Numbered from the stretch's first letter, positions 6,831-17,067 are shown. The stretch is 64,000 bases of DNA from Acidiferrum sp963764675 (GCA_963764675.1 CAVXTQ010000006.1:124001-188000), one strand, 5' to 3'. The notes: a model not told the origin generated them from the sequence alone. Numbers and translations are program-made.

Positions 6831-9544
6831 GGCACCTGAGAGCATGGTTGCTGCGCTTGGGCGGAGTACTCGGCAAGGAGCGGAGCGAGCGGGACCTTGC
6901 CGAGGAGATGGAGAGTCATCTCCAGATGCACATCGAAGACAACCTGCACGCGGGCATGAACGTGGGGGAAGCACGGCGGCAGGCGCTGATCAAACTCGGC
7001 GGCGTCGAGGCGACCAAGGAGATCTACCGGGAGCGGCGCGGGCTGCCCCTGCTGGAAGCGCTGCTGCAGGATGTTCGCTACGGCGTGCGCACGCTGCGCA
7101 AGAATCCGGGGTTCACCATTGTCGCGGTGTCTATACTCGCGCTGGGAATCGGCGCAAACACCGCCATCTTCCAGATGCTCGACGCCGTGACCATGAGATC
7201 TCTGCCGGTGAGCAAGCCTGAGGAGATTGCCCAGGTCCAACCTCCTAACATGGGAGACGTACGAGGCAATGTCGAGTTCCCTTTTCCCGTCGTCACCAAC
7301 CCTCTCTGGGAAGAAATCCGTCGCCGGCAAACGGCGTTTTCCGGCGTCTTTGCGTGGAGCCCATCACTGCTCAACCTGAGTCAGAACAGCGAGGCGCGAT
7401 GGGCTTCGGGACTCGAGGTTAGCGGCGGCTTCTTCAGCGCCCTGGGCGTTTCACCGGCGTTGGGCCGAGTGTTCGGGGATGCGGACGATCAGCGCGGGTG
7501 CAGCGGCAGTGCGGTCCTCAGCTACTCCTTTTGGCAGAGCGAATACGGAGGCGACCCTGCCGCGATCGGAAAAAGAATTACCCTGGAGCATCATTCCTAC
7601 GAAATCATCGGCGTCACTTTTGCAAATTTCACGGGCCTCGAGGTCGGCAAACGCTTCGACTTGGCAGTGCCCCTTTGCGCGGAAGGAGTGTTGGATGCTG
7701 AAGACGATCGCTTGAACTCCAGCACCCATTGGTGGCTGATCGTGATGGGCCGTCTGAAACCCGGAATGACGATCGAGAAGGCCAGCGCGCAACTTTCGGC
7801 AATCTCTCCCGGAGCGTTTGAAGCCTCGCTTCGGCCGGACTATCCCAAGGAGAGTATTCCGAAATATCTACAGCTGAAGCTCACGGCTCGTCCGGCCGGC
7901 GGCGGCATCTCCCAGTTGCGCGAAAACTATTCCAACTCTCTGTGGCTGTTGCTGACGCTGACGGGACTGGTGCTGTTGATCGCTTGCGCTAACCTGGCGA
8001 ACCTGATGCTGGCGCGGGCGAGCGCACGCGAACGCGAACTGACCGTGCGGGCCGCGCTCGGCGCGTCGCGAGCGCGCTTGCTGAGCCAGACGCTGACCGA
8101 GAGCGCTTTGCTCGCAGCGACGGGAGCGACGCTTGGGATATGGCTCGCGACGCTGCTGAGCCAGCTTCTGGTGCAGTTTCTTTCCACCAAAGACGACCCG
8201 CTGTTTCTGCCGCTACATCTCGACTGGCGGACGCTGGGGTTCACGTCGGGGATCGCACTGGCCACCTGCATCCTTTTCAGCGTGGCACCCGCGCTGCGCG
8301 GCATGGGAGTGGCGCCGAGCGCAGCGTTGAAATCGTCGAGCCGCAACGCAACCCAGGGGCGCGGGCGCTTCCTGCTAAGGCGCGTTCTGGTAGTTTCGCA
8401 GATCGCTTTCTCGCTGATGTTGCTGATCGAGGCGCTGCTGTTTACGCACAGCTTCGTCAACCTAGCGAATGTGGACACTGGCCTGAAGTCGCGAGGCGTA
8501 CTGATTTCTTACCTCGACCTATCCAGAGTGAATCTCCCCGTCGAGCGCCGCCTAGAGTTTAGGCGCGACCTGGTCCAGAAGCTCGAGCAGATTCCCGGAG
8601 TCGATTCCGTGGCGGAAACCAACATCGTTCCGCTGAGTGGAAGCGGCTGGAACAACAATATCTGGATGGAGGGATCCGATGCGTCACAGCAAACCAAATG
8701 CTTCTTCAGTTCTGTGGGCCCAAGATTTTTCAAGACCATGGGAGTCACCTTGTTGGCGGGCCGAAACTTCTTGCCCAGCGACACTCCGGCGTCAAACAAC
8801 GTCGCCATTGTGAACGAGGCGTTCGTCCGAGCGGTGTTGCACGGAGCTAGCCCGCTGAGCTTGCGATTCTCGCGCGAGGCTACGCCGCGCAATCCGGTCA
8901 TGCAATTTCAGATTGTGGGAGTTGTGAAGGACTTCAAATACCGAGACCTCCGCGAGCCGCCTTCTCCTACGATCTACTTGCCGGAGTCGCAGGATCCCCA
9001 TCCCACAACGTTCGCGCAAGTTCTCGTTCGCTCCACCTTGCCGTCGTCTGCGCTGCTGACGTCCGTGAAAGGCGCGGTGGCCCAGGCGAGCCCGGATATC
9101 ACCGTGACTTTCCAGGTTTTCGATACGATGGTCCACGATTCCCTGTTGAAAGAGCGGCTCATGGCCTGGCTTTCGAGTTTCTTCGGATTGCTTGCAATCC
9201 TGCTAGCGGCCATCGGACTGTACGGAGTGATTGCGTACCTGGTTGCCCAGCGCACCAACGAGGTTGGAATCCGCTTGGCTTTCGGCGCCGGCGGAAATGC
9301 AATTCTGAAAATGTTTCTCGGCGAAACCTCCGCGCTGCTGATGATCGGTTGCGCTGTGGGCGGCGCGCTGTCCCTGGCAGCCGGCAGAGCGGCCAGCGCG
9401 TTTCTCTATGGATTGAAACCGTACGATCCCGTCACGTTCGTTCTGGCGCTTTCGCTGCTCGCCGGAGTGGCCATGGCGGCAAGCTACGTACCTGCGCGAA
9501 GAGCCGCGCGAGTCGATCCGATGGTGGCGCTGCGCTACGAGTGA
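6827..9544 (+). CDS. ADOP-type ABC transporter permease (MacB/FtsX-like, duplicated)
   Basis: 905-residue acidobacterial duplicated orphan permease. A cytoplasmic N-terminus (ERDLAEEMESHLQMHIED) precedes a first membrane helix (ILALGIGANTAIFQMLDAVT), a MacB-like periplasmic core, an FtsX triple-helix block (LLLTLTGLVLLIACANLANL), a second periplasmic core and a second FtsX block ending in RRAARVDPMVALRYE. No ATPase is nearby, hence 'orphan'. The frame is open upstream to 6506, but the ATG at 6827 overlapping the padR stop is the credible start. Likely exports drugs, peptides or lipoproteins. The substrate is not inferable. Confidence 0.9.
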   Translation: MRHLRAWLLRLGGVLGKERSERDLAEEMESHLQMHIEDNLHAGMNVGEARRQALIKLGGVEATKEIYRERRGLPLLEALLQDVRYGVRTLRKNPGFTIVAVSILALGIGANTAIFQMLDAVTMRSLPVSKPEEIAQVQPPNMGDVRGNVEFPFPVVTNPLWEEIRRRQTAFSGVFAWSPSLLNLSQNSEARWASGLEVSGGFFSALGVSPALGRVFGDADDQRGCSGSAVLSYSFWQSEYGGDPAAIGKRITLEHHSYEIIGVTFANFTGLEVGKRFDLAVPLCAEGVLDAEDDRLNSSTHWWLIVMGRLKPGMTIEKASAQLSAISPGAFEASLRPDYPKESIPKYLQLKLTARPAGGGISQLRENYSNSLWLLLTLTGLVLLIACANLANLMLARASARERELTVRAALGASRARLLSQTLTESALLAATGATLGIWLATLLSQLLVQFLSTKDDPLFLPLHLDWRTLGFTSGIALATCILFSVAPALRGMGVAPSAALKSSSRNATQGRGRFLLRRVLVVSQIAFSLMLLIEALLFTHSFVNLANVDTGLKSRGVLISYLDLSRVNLPVERRLEFRRDLVQKLEQIPGVDSVAETNIVPLSGSGWNNNIWMEGSDASQQTKCFFSSVGPRFFKTMGVTLLAGRNFLPSDTPASNNVAIVNEAFVRAVLHGASPLSLRFSREATPRNPVMQFQIVGVVKDFKYRDLREPPSPTIYLPESQDPHPTTFAQVLVRSTLPSSALLTSVKGAVAQASPDITVTFQVFDTMVHDSLLKERLMAWLSSFFGLLAILLAAIGLYGVIAYLVAQRTNEVGIRLAFGAGGNAILKMFLGETSALLMIGCAVGGALSLAAGRAASAFLYGLKPYDPVTFVLALSLLAGVAMAASYVPARRAARVDPMVALRYE

Positions 9545-9635
9545 ATCGGCCCTCTCCCTACTTGATCGATGCCTGCATCGCATTTATCGTGCGTTTAGAT
9601 TCTTCGGTCTAAGTTCGCTCGGGCCCGCGATAAGG

Positions 9636-9648
9636 GCGCTAAGCGCCG
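9636..9648. repeat. short inverted repeat in ADOP/TonB spacer
   Basis: GGCGCTAAGCGCC, two 6-base arms around one A, in the 162-bp spacer between the ADOP permease and the TonB-dependent receptor. No T-run follows, so a terminator role is unproven. Confidence 0.4.
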
Positions 9649-9706
9649 GAAATACCTCAAAAATGCGGGCGGGCAGAGCAAAACGGCCATTTTCGATACA
9701 ACACAA

Positions 9707-12334
9707 ATGAAGAGTTTCGCTCTCCTACTGGCGCTTGCCGCAAGCGCTCTATTTCGGGCTCAGGCGGGCCTCGTTCCGCCCAAAGGGCCTATGGAGGATT
9801 CGGGATCGAGCAACTTTTCCTGGGACGCGGCGCAGGCGGCGCCGGAATCTTCTCGCGCTCTTGCGGGAAGCGTCCTGGACCCCTCGGGGGCCGGCGTTCC
9901 CGGCGCCGAAGTGACCCTGACGAGCACAGCCGGCAACACGATCACCCGCGCGACGACGGACAACACTGGCACCTTCCACTTTGAAAAGCTGGCTCTGGGC
10001 ACGTACAACCTCAGCGTGCAAGCGGGCGGCTTTCGCCAGGCGGAGCTAAAGATCAACGTCGGCAAGAAGCCGCTTGCTCCCGTACGAGTCAACCTGTTAA
10101 TTGCTTCGCGAAGTGAGGTTGTGACCGTGGGCGTCCAGGACTCTGCGCCACGGATCACCACGGACGTTGCCGAAAACCAGAACGCCAACACCATCGATCG
10201 CAGCGCGCTCGACCGCGTGCCGGTGTTTGACCAAGATTACATCACGACGTTGTCGCGATTCCTGGACGACAACGCCATCGGCACGAATGGCGTGACACTG
10301 GTGGTAAATGGAGTGGAAGCAAACGGCCCCGGCGTCACGCCGTCGGCGATTCAAGAAGTGAAGATCAACCAGAACCCTTACTCCGCGCTGTACTCACGGC
10401 CTGGCCGAGCCAGGCTTGAGATCATCACCAAAGGTGGAACGCCCGATTTCCATGGCACGGTGAATTTCCTGTTTCGCGATTCCGTGTTCGATGCGCGCAA
10501 CACCTTTGCCGAGCAGAAACCGCCGGAGCAACGTCAATTCTACGAAGGCTCGCTGACCGGGCCGATCGGACACGGCAGGAAGACTACGTTTCTGCTTTCA
10601 CTCGACCAGGATTTTGACGACACGCAGGCTTTTGTCAACGCGATAGGAGTGAATGGCCCGATTCGCGAAAACGTGGCAGCCCCGATTCATCATTTTTTCG
10701 GCTCCGGGCGCATCTTTCACGATTTCGCCAATGGGGACCAATTCTGGATTGGGTATTCTTACGAACACCAGTCCTTCAAGAATCAGAACGTCGGCGGCAC
10801 CACGCTTCCAGAGGCCGGCTACAGCAGCACCCCCCAAGAGCACGAAGTAAACGTCAGCTACCGGCATCTGTTTTCGCCGAAGTGGGTAAACCAACTACGA
10901 TTCCTGGTGGGCTATAACGACCAGCCTACCCGCAGCGCGAATCCCGACCCGCAGATTATCGTGTCGGGTTCTTTTACCGGAGGCGGAGCGCAAGCCAACT
11001 TCGACCGCACCGAATATCATTTCGATGGGACGAATATCACCACCTATGCGAGCGGAAAGCACACGGTGAATTTCAGCGTCGAGTCTCCCGATATCAGCCG
11101 GCGCGGCTTTGACGACTTCACGAATAGCGGAGGGACGTACACGTTCGCGAGCCTTGCGGATTTTCAGCTGGGGCTACCGTCGGCCTTCGTTCTGCAAAGC
11201 GGGCAAGGGCATGTGGCCTTTTTGGAGAAGGTCTTTGGCGGATCCATTCAGGACGAAATCCGGTGGAAGCCCAATTTCTCGTTTTCGGTGGGGTTACGCT
11301 ACTACTGGCAGAACTTCTTTCACGACGACTCGAACAACTTTGCGCCGCGCTTCGGCTTTGCCTACGCGCCTACCAAGAACAGCAAGACCGTGATTCGAGG
11401 GGGAGCGGGAGTGTTTTACGACCGCACTGGGCCGCGCCCGATCTCCGACCTGCTGCACTACAACGGAATTAATTTGCTGCGCTTCATTCCCGCAAATCCA
11501 ATTTATCCGGAGACGCCCGCGTCCCTCGCCGGTGTGCCGACCAGCGTCGTGGTACTCGATCCTGGCAGTCGAATTCCTTACACCGTCCAGTACAGCATGG
11601 GCATCGAACGGCAGGTCACCGCGAAGAGCACTTTCAGCGCGACGTACATCGGATCGCGGGGCATCGATTTGTTTCGCTCGATCGACGCCAACGCGCCGCT
11701 GGCGGGCGAGGTCTTGCGGCCGAATCCTGCGCTGGGACAAGAGCGCCAGATTCAGTCCGACGGCTATCAAAAGAGCAATGCACTGGAGCTGACATTTCGT
11801 GGCAAGCCGTCAAAATACTTCAACGGGCAAGTGCAATATACGTTGAGCAAAACCTACAACAACACCAGCGGCATCACCTATTTCCCAGGCGACAGCCTCG
11901 ATCCGGCCGCTGATTGGGCGCGCTCCGACAACGATCGCAGGCACAAATTCGATCTGCTCGGATCGATGCACCCGACGAAGTTATTCGTAGTGGGGATGGC
12001 GCTTTCACTTTACTCCGGCAAGCCGGTCAACGTGACAACCGGAAGCGACGACAATCATGACGGCATCGTCAACGATCGGCCCGATGGCTTGGCGAGAAAC
12101 ACGCTGCACGGCCCGGGCTTCGTCAATCTGGACCTCAATATTTCGCATGATTTCGTGCTGTCCAAACAACGAAAAGAGGCGCGGACACTGACTGCGTCTC
12201 TCAATTCATTTAATGTCTTGAATCACCAGAACGACGTAACCTACATCGGTGTAGTCACGTCGCCGTTCTTCGGAGGACCGGTGGCTGCGCTGCCGCCGCG
12301 AAGAATGCAGCTCAATCTAGAATTTAAGTTCTGA
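9707..12334 (+). CDS. TonB-dependent receptor with carboxypeptidase-like regulatory domain (Oar-like)
   Basis: 875 residues. After a signal peptide comes a CarboxypepD_reg-like beta domain (ALAGSVLDPSGAGVPGAEVT...TFHFEKLALGTYNLSVQAGG), a plug-like region, and an outer-membrane beta-barrel ending in the aromatic C-terminus RMQLNLEFKF. This is shorter than the usual 1,050-1,200 residues of acidobacterial Oar proteins; the second example at 18215 has the full size. It should sit in the outer membrane and import or bind large substrates using TonB energy. The nine-heme cytochrome gene follows after 55 bp and may be cotranscribed. Confidence 0.88.
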   Translation: MKSFALLLALAASALFRAQAGLVPPKGPMEDSGSSNFSWDAAQAAPESSRALAGSVLDPSGAGVPGAEVTLTSTAGNTITRATTDNTGTFHFEKLALGTYNLSVQAGGFRQAELKINVGKKPLAPVRVNLLIASRSEVVTVGVQDSAPRITTDVAENQNANTIDRSALDRVPVFDQDYITTLSRFLDDNAIGTNGVTLVVNGVEANGPGVTPSAIQEVKINQNPYSALYSRPGRARLEIITKGGTPDFHGTVNFLFRDSVFDARNTFAEQKPPEQRQFYEGSLTGPIGHGRKTTFLLSLDQDFDDTQAFVNAIGVNGPIRENVAAPIHHFFGSGRIFHDFANGDQFWIGYSYEHQSFKNQNVGGTTLPEAGYSSTPQEHEVNVSYRHLFSPKWVNQLRFLVGYNDQPTRSANPDPQIIVSGSFTGGGAQANFDRTEYHFDGTNITTYASGKHTVNFSVESPDISRRGFDDFTNSGGTYTFASLADFQLGLPSAFVLQSGQGHVAFLEKVFGGSIQDEIRWKPNFSFSVGLRYYWQNFFHDDSNNFAPRFGFAYAPTKNSKTVIRGGAGVFYDRTGPRPISDLLHYNGINLLRFIPANPIYPETPASLAGVPTSVVVLDPGSRIPYTVQYSMGIERQVTAKSTFSATYIGSRGIDLFRSIDANAPLAGEVLRPNPALGQERQIQSDGYQKSNALELTFRGKPSKYFNGQVQYTLSKTYNNTSGITYFPGDSLDPAADWARSDNDRRHKFDLLGSMHPTKLFVVGMALSLYSGKPVNVTTGSDDNHDGIVNDRPDGLARNTLHGPGFVNLDLNISHDFVLSKQRKEARTLTASLNSFNVLNHQNDVTYIGVVTSPFFGGPVAALPPRRMQLNLEFKF

Positions 12335-12389
12335 GACGGGAGCGCGTAAGAGGAGCGGCGCCGATGATCTCGCGAGGAGAAAATCGGTT

Positions 12390-14042
12390 GTGAGGGGTTG
12401 GAAGGTAGTCCTTCTGGTGATCGTCTGCGTTGCGGCCGTCTACGGGTTCCTTCTGATCCGGCGCGGCTTCAGCGCTAGCGACGAGCCTTCCTCGTTGGAG
12501 CGAGTCGTCGCGCGAACGGTTCGGAATTGGGGGATTCCCGGCCGCGCCAAGAAGGAAGGCAATCCCTTAAAGGCGACGCCCGACGCGCTGAGGCAGGCGC
12601 GGGACGTTTTCGTTGACCGATGTGCCACCTGTCACGGCAACGATGGCAGCGGCCAGACAACGGTGGGCCGCAACCTCTATCCCAAGCCGCCGGACCTGCG
12701 ATTGCCGCAAACGCAAGATCTTAGCGACGGGCAAATTCATTACATCATTCAACACGGCGTGCGGTTGACGGGTATGCCAGCTTGGGGCAATCCGCACGAA
12801 GAGCAGGAGGATGCCAGCTGGAAGCTCGTCCTGTTTATTCGCGATCTGCGGCAACCTACTGCCGGGGAGCGCGCGCAGCAGCAAAGCACCGCGGAGTCCG
12901 CTCACTATGTCGGCTCGCAGGCGTGCGAGAAGTGTCACGCGGAGATCTACGCGCACTGGAAGAAGACGCCAATGGCGAACGTCGTGCGCGACCCGAAGGA
13001 ACACCCGGAGGCCATCATCCCGGATCTCTCGAAGAATCCGCTGACGAAGTTTACGAAGGAGCAGGTTGCGCTGGTGTACGGGAGTGTGTGGAAGCAGCGC
13101 TACTTCACGAAGATCGGCGATGACTACTATCCGGAGCCGGCGCAGTGGGACGTCACCAATCACGTCTGGCGGCCTTACTTCGTCGCGCCGGGCACGGATT
13201 GGTGGGCGGCGTTCTATCCACCGGACAACATGCAGCGGCCCACGGGTCCGACGTGCGATGGATGTCACTCCGTTGACTACAACATTCAGACTAAGCAGGT
13301 TGCGGAGTGGAACGTCGGATGCGAGCGGTGCCACGGTCCGGGAAGCGAGCACGTCGCGCATCCTTCGCGCGGCAATACCCTGAACCCGGCGCGAATGGAC
13401 TACGTGCGCGCCACCGACACCTGCATTCAATGCCATTCGCAGGGCCGGCCGCTGACGAGTCCGATCGAAGGAAAATACTACGATTGGCCGGTTGGGTATC
13501 ACGTGGGGCTCAATCTGCGCGATTTCTGGCAGCTGGAAGAGCACCCCTTCGGTCAACCGACGTTTACGCACTTTGCGGACGGCACCGCGCACAAGAATCG
13601 CATGCAGGGGAATGACTTTGTGCAAAGCGTGATGTACCGGCACGGAATTACATGCTTCAGTTGCCACGACGTGCACGGCACGGACAACTACGCGCAACTC
13701 CGCAAGCCTGCCGACAAGCTATGCCTGGATTGTCACGGCCCGATGTCGCTGAATGGACCGCGAACGGCGACGTTGCAGGAGCACACTCATCACAAGGATG
13801 GCTCGCCCGGGAGCCAGTGCATGGCGTGTCACATGCCCAAGATCGAGACGACCATCGCAGACGTCAAAGTACGTGCTCACACGTTTGCCTTCATCTCTCC
13901 GGTCATGACGGACAGATACAAAATCCCGAATCCATGCACGTCGTGTCACACGGATAAGTCCACGGCGTGGGCAAGCGAGGCATTGCGGCGCTGGCCGGAG
14001 CGCTCGCCGTGGCGGGTGGACCTGAGTTCGGGAACGGATTGA
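12390..14042 (+). CDS. nine-heme cytochrome c, membrane-anchored
   Basis: 550 residues starting at a GTG with AGGAGA nine bases before it. One N-terminal membrane helix (VVLLVIVCVAAVYGFLLI) anchors it outside the cytoplasmic membrane. Nine CxxCH motifs are present: CATCH at 78, CEKCH at 179, CDGCH at 289, CERCH at 311, CIQCH at 345, CFSCH at 422, CLDCH at 445, CMACH at 477 and CTSCH at 516. Residues 65-155 look like a single-heme class I cytochrome domain with a GMPAW Met ligand. The rest resembles the cytochrome c554 / doubled-CxxCH group. The fusion suggests an electron-input domain joined to a multiheme relay. The electron acceptor is unknown. Confidence 0.88.
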   Translation: MRGWKVVLLVIVCVAAVYGFLLIRRGFSASDEPSSLERVVARTVRNWGIPGRAKKEGNPLKATPDALRQARDVFVDRCATCHGNDGSGQTTVGRNLYPKPPDLRLPQTQDLSDGQIHYIIQHGVRLTGMPAWGNPHEEQEDASWKLVLFIRDLRQPTAGERAQQQSTAESAHYVGSQACEKCHAEIYAHWKKTPMANVVRDPKEHPEAIIPDLSKNPLTKFTKEQVALVYGSVWKQRYFTKIGDDYYPEPAQWDVTNHVWRPYFVAPGTDWWAAFYPPDNMQRPTGPTCDGCHSVDYNIQTKQVAEWNVGCERCHGPGSEHVAHPSRGNTLNPARMDYVRATDTCIQCHSQGRPLTSPIEGKYYDWPVGYHVGLNLRDFWQLEEHPFGQPTFTHFADGTAHKNRMQGNDFVQSVMYRHGITCFSCHDVHGTDNYAQLRKPADKLCLDCHGPMSLNGPRTATLQEHTHHKDGSPGSQCMACHMPKIETTIADVKVRAHTFAFISPVMTDRYKIPNPCTSCHTDKSTAWASEALRRWPERSPWRVDLSSGTD

Positions 14043-14086
14043 AATAGCATTCCTTCGCAAGAGCGGGAGGTTGCGGAGCTTCACGT

Positions 14087-15067
14087 TCACGTCAGCAGGA
14101 CGGCCTTGCCAATGACCCTACGTTCGGCCAAATCGCGTAACGCTTGCGGCGCTTGCGACAGTCGATATGTGTGGGGAACTTCGGGCCGGATCTTTCCTTC
14201 GATCCATAAGCGTTCCAGAGCCCGTTGGGTCTCGGTGATTTCTTCTGGATTTGACTTGAAGTGCCCGCCCCAAAATACTCCGATCACCGACATCGCTTTG
14301 AAGAGGATGCGGTTGGCGGCGATCGAAGGAATGCGGCCGCTGGCAAATCCAATCACCAGCAAACGGCCTCCCGGCGCGATGCATTTGGTGGAGAGATCGA
14401 AAACATCTCCGCCAACGGGGTCGTAGATGACGTCAACTCCGGATCCGGCCGTGACCCGCTTTACCTCTTCCACCCAAGCGCTAGCGCGGTAGTTGAAAGC
14501 ATGTTCGGCGCCCTGGCGGCGCGCGAATTCGAGTTTTTCGGCAGAGCCTGCCGTGGCTATGACGCGCGCTCCGAAGGCGCGGCCCAATTGGATGGCCGAC
14601 ATGCCGGTGCCGCTCGCGCCCGCGTGCACCAACAGCCATTCACCCGGCTTCAGATTGGCGCGATCTTTCAGCGCGTAGTACGACGTCTGATAGACGACTT
14701 GCAGTGCCGCAGCCTCCGCCCAATCCATTCCCTTTGGCATACGGAAGACTCGGCTGACATCGACGAGGGTCTGCTCTGCGAAACCCGAGATCATCGGCAT
14801 CGCTAACACGCGATCGCCGGGACGCCACGCCGTAACGCCTGTGCCAACCGCATCGATTTCGCCGGCGATTTCGGCGCCTGGCGTGAACGGGAACGGCGGC
14901 TTCACTTGGTAATTTCCGCGGACCTGCAAGACGTCGAAGAAATTGAGGGCGGCCGCGCGGTTGCGGATGCGAACTTGCGCGGCAGCGGGCTCAGGCACTT
15001 CCACTTCGGCCCACTCCATGCTCTCCGGTTCGCCCCACGCTCTTATTTGCCAAGCCCGCATCCTCAT
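14087..15067 (-). CDS. zinc-type alcohol dehydrogenase-like NADPH:quinone oxidoreductase
   Basis: 326-residue MDR-superfamily protein. A GroES-like N-terminal domain (RAAALNFFDVLQVRGNYQ, FTPGAEIAGEI) is followed by a Rossmann domain with VHAGASGTGMSAIQLGRAFG and ATAGSAEKLEFARRQGAEHA. It lacks the structural-zinc cysteine cluster, which places it in the quinone oxidoreductase-like branch reducing quinones or enones with NADPH. MRMRAW offers two nearby ATGs and the first is used. It is convergent with the cytochrome gene. Confidence 0.85.
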   Translation of the reverse strand: MRMRAWQIRAWGEPESMEWAEVEVPEPAAAQVRIRNRAAALNFFDVLQVRGNYQVKPPFPFTPGAEIAGEIDAVGTGVTAWRPGDRVLAMPMISGFAEQTLVDVSRVFRMPKGMDWAEAAALQVVYQTSYYALKDRANLKPGEWLLVHAGASGTGMSAIQLGRAFGARVIATAGSAEKLEFARRQGAEHAFNYRASAWVEEVKRVTAGSGVDVIYDPVGGDVFDLSTKCIAPGGRLLVIGFASGRIPSIAANRILFKAMSVIGVFWGGHFKSNPEEITETQRALERLWIEGKIRPEVPHTYRLSQAPQALRDLAERRVIGKAVLLT

Positions 15068-15174
15068 GACGCGGACAGTCTAACGCAGCAGAGACCTGGC
15101 AGGGCGGCTTCCCGTCCGCTGCACGCGAATGGGATGCCGCCCGCCGGCGACAACCTTTCAACTACAAGGGCCTA

Positions 15175-16653
15175 CTACAGCGAGCGCAAGAAGTTCAGCA
15201 GATCTTGCTGCTGTTGCGGTGTGAGGTTGTTGTTGTAGTTCTGAATCACGCCATGCGCTTCCGAGCCCGGACTGTCGTGTTCCTGAATCGCATCGACAAG
15301 GTCCTTGGTGCGGCCATCGTGCAGGAAGAAAATGCGCTGCCCGAGGCCCCACAACGGCGCGGAGCGGAATTCGTCGGGACCCGCTCCACCCTGCGAAACA
15401 CCGTCCGCGAGGTTCGTGCCCATATGATGGACGAGCAAGTCGGAGTATAGGTTGGCGTTGGCCAGGTTCAGACCCGCCGTAATCTTGGACGGGGCTGTCT
15501 GAAGCATTGGAGTGTGGCATAGGGCGCAACCAATGTTGTTGAAGGTGGCGCGCCCGTTGGCAATTGACATTGGGCCACCGGGATTGCGGTTTGATGGCGT
15601 CGGAGGCGCTAGCAGTCGCATGAACATCGCAAACTGCACGACGTCGCTAGGGACCTGAGCAAGCGTTGCGGAGTGATCCCAGGTCTGCGGCACGGTCATG
15701 TTGGTGGTATCTTCCGGCGTCGGGTTGATCTTGCAGTTGGCGGGAAGTCCACCGGCGAGTGCTTCGTCGGGGCTTGCACGCTCGTTCTGGAATATCTCGT
15801 TGGTGACGCCCATCTCGACGTTGTAGGCTTCGCCCGCGAACGTCTCGAGCGACTTGTTCTGAGCTTTCCAGCCGAATCGCGAAACCATCCCGTCATTTCC
15901 GTTGCGATTCACATGACCGGTAATGCCCAAGGATTGTTTCGTCGCGAGGTTGGCCTGCTCGTTGGCGTAGATCGTCTCTTCCGAAATGTTCTCGATCAGA
16001 CCTTCGCCGAACGTGGGCGTGGGAATGCGAAAGATGACGTTATTCAGAGACATGTTGGTGGCGAAATCGGGTTGCTGAAGCGAGCAGCTCCCGGCGTCGC
16101 GGCGGCCCGTGATGGTATACAGGTCGTGGACACCTCCATCGGGCATGTCGCTCAGCGAACCGTCCGAATTCAGGAAGAATTTGAAACGGGCTTCGCGGGC
16201 CGGGCCATCGGCAGTGATGAACGGCGGGATGGTATTGTCGGCCCGGTCGAGGTTAGCGACCAGGAATTCCGGATTCATGCCGACAAACGGAAAAACGCTC
16301 GCACTCGGGCTACTTCCGCCTGCGGCCGGCTGTGAGTGGCAGCCGAAGCATTGGTTGTTGTTGAAACGCGGTCCGAGGCCATTATTAGCGCCATTTTGTA
16401 CGGACTCGACCTCCTGGAACCGGGCGAGGCCGTTCTTGAAGAATTCAGATGCACCGGGTGTCCGGAACACGGACCAGAGCGGCTGGCCCGAGTCCACCGA
16501 GCCGGTTCGCACGCCCGGATCGGTAGCGACAAGCTGGCCAAACACGACACTGGTAGAGGAAAAAACTAACAGTGCGATGGTACAGAGTGTTCTTTTGTTT
16601 CTGCGAACGACGTGCCACACCTCTGCTACACTTCGTTTGAATCGTTGGAACAT
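15175..16653 (-). CDS. di-heme oxidoreductase-like protein (DUF1111), exported
   Basis: 492 residues from an ATG at 16653 with GAGAGGAG nine bases upstream. The open frame to 17043 has no credible start. A hydrophobic segment (CTIALLVFSSTSVVFGQ) is an export signal. Two c-type heme motifs, CFGCH near residue 102 and CALCH in the C-terminal third followed by FFLHDGRTKDLVDAI, match the DUF1111 'thiol oxidoreductase'/di-heme group related to MauG and bacterial cytochrome c peroxidases. It is probably periplasmic. It is divergent from a Tat-exported metallo-hydrolase, and the two may share regulation. The substrate is unknown. Confidence 0.85.
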   Translation of the reverse strand: MFQRFKRSVAEVWHVVRRNKRTLCTIALLVFSSTSVVFGQLVATDPGVRTGSVDSGQPLWSVFRTPGASEFFKNGLARFQEVESVQNGANNGLGPRFNNNQCFGCHSQPAAGGSSPSASVFPFVGMNPEFLVANLDRADNTIPPFITADGPAREARFKFFLNSDGSLSDMPDGGVHDLYTITGRRDAGSCSLQQPDFATNMSLNNVIFRIPTPTFGEGLIENISEETIYANEQANLATKQSLGITGHVNRNGNDGMVSRFGWKAQNKSLETFAGEAYNVEMGVTNEIFQNERASPDEALAGGLPANCKINPTPEDTTNMTVPQTWDHSATLAQVPSDVVQFAMFMRLLAPPTPSNRNPGGPMSIANGRATFNNIGCALCHTPMLQTAPSKITAGLNLANANLYSDLLVHHMGTNLADGVSQGGAGPDEFRSAPLWGLGQRIFFLHDGRTKDLVDAIQEHDSPGSEAHGVIQNYNNNLTPQQQQDLLNFLRSL

Positions 16654-17067
16654 TGGCCTGACTCCTCTCGACAGGAGCGCGGTGGTCCCCAGGGCAAATC
16701 GCTCTGGGCTGGCGGAAGACACACATCGGGCGTCCGACCTACACGAACAGGCAGAACACTTGGACTTAAGTACTGCGGTCGAGCCGGCTGCTGAACTTGG
16801 GCATCCAAGCGCCGGGCTGGTTTGCTTGGGCGGGAGACTACGATTACGTTGGCACTGCGTCACCTGTCCATGGGGACAGTTTTGGGACACTGACCAGTTT
16901 GAACGACAGTCCAATTCACTAGGTCTAAGTACCAATGGAGACAGGGCGGCCGACCGGAGACTCGCTGGGAATTTTCGGCGGCAAAAGAGCAGTCTGTTAG
17001 AATAACGCCGCCCGAAATCGCGCATCCTAACGGTCGTGCGCACCGACCCTATTTAGACGGAGGCAAC
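16654..17067. other. 414-bp divergent intergenic region with a 16-bp inverted repeat
   Basis: The spacer separates the divergent DUF1111 and metallo-hydrolase genes, so it must hold both promoters. I see no convincing coding region. The clearest structure is an inverted repeat at 16864-16879 (CTGTCC, ATGG, GGACAG), followed eight bases later by TGGGACACTGACCA, a possible operator. No good -10/-35 pair was identified. Confidence 0.4.

Noticed and set aside
12567..13697. 376-codon minus-strand ORF inside the multiheme cytochrome gene
   Set aside because: Antisense shadow of CxxCH-rich sequence.
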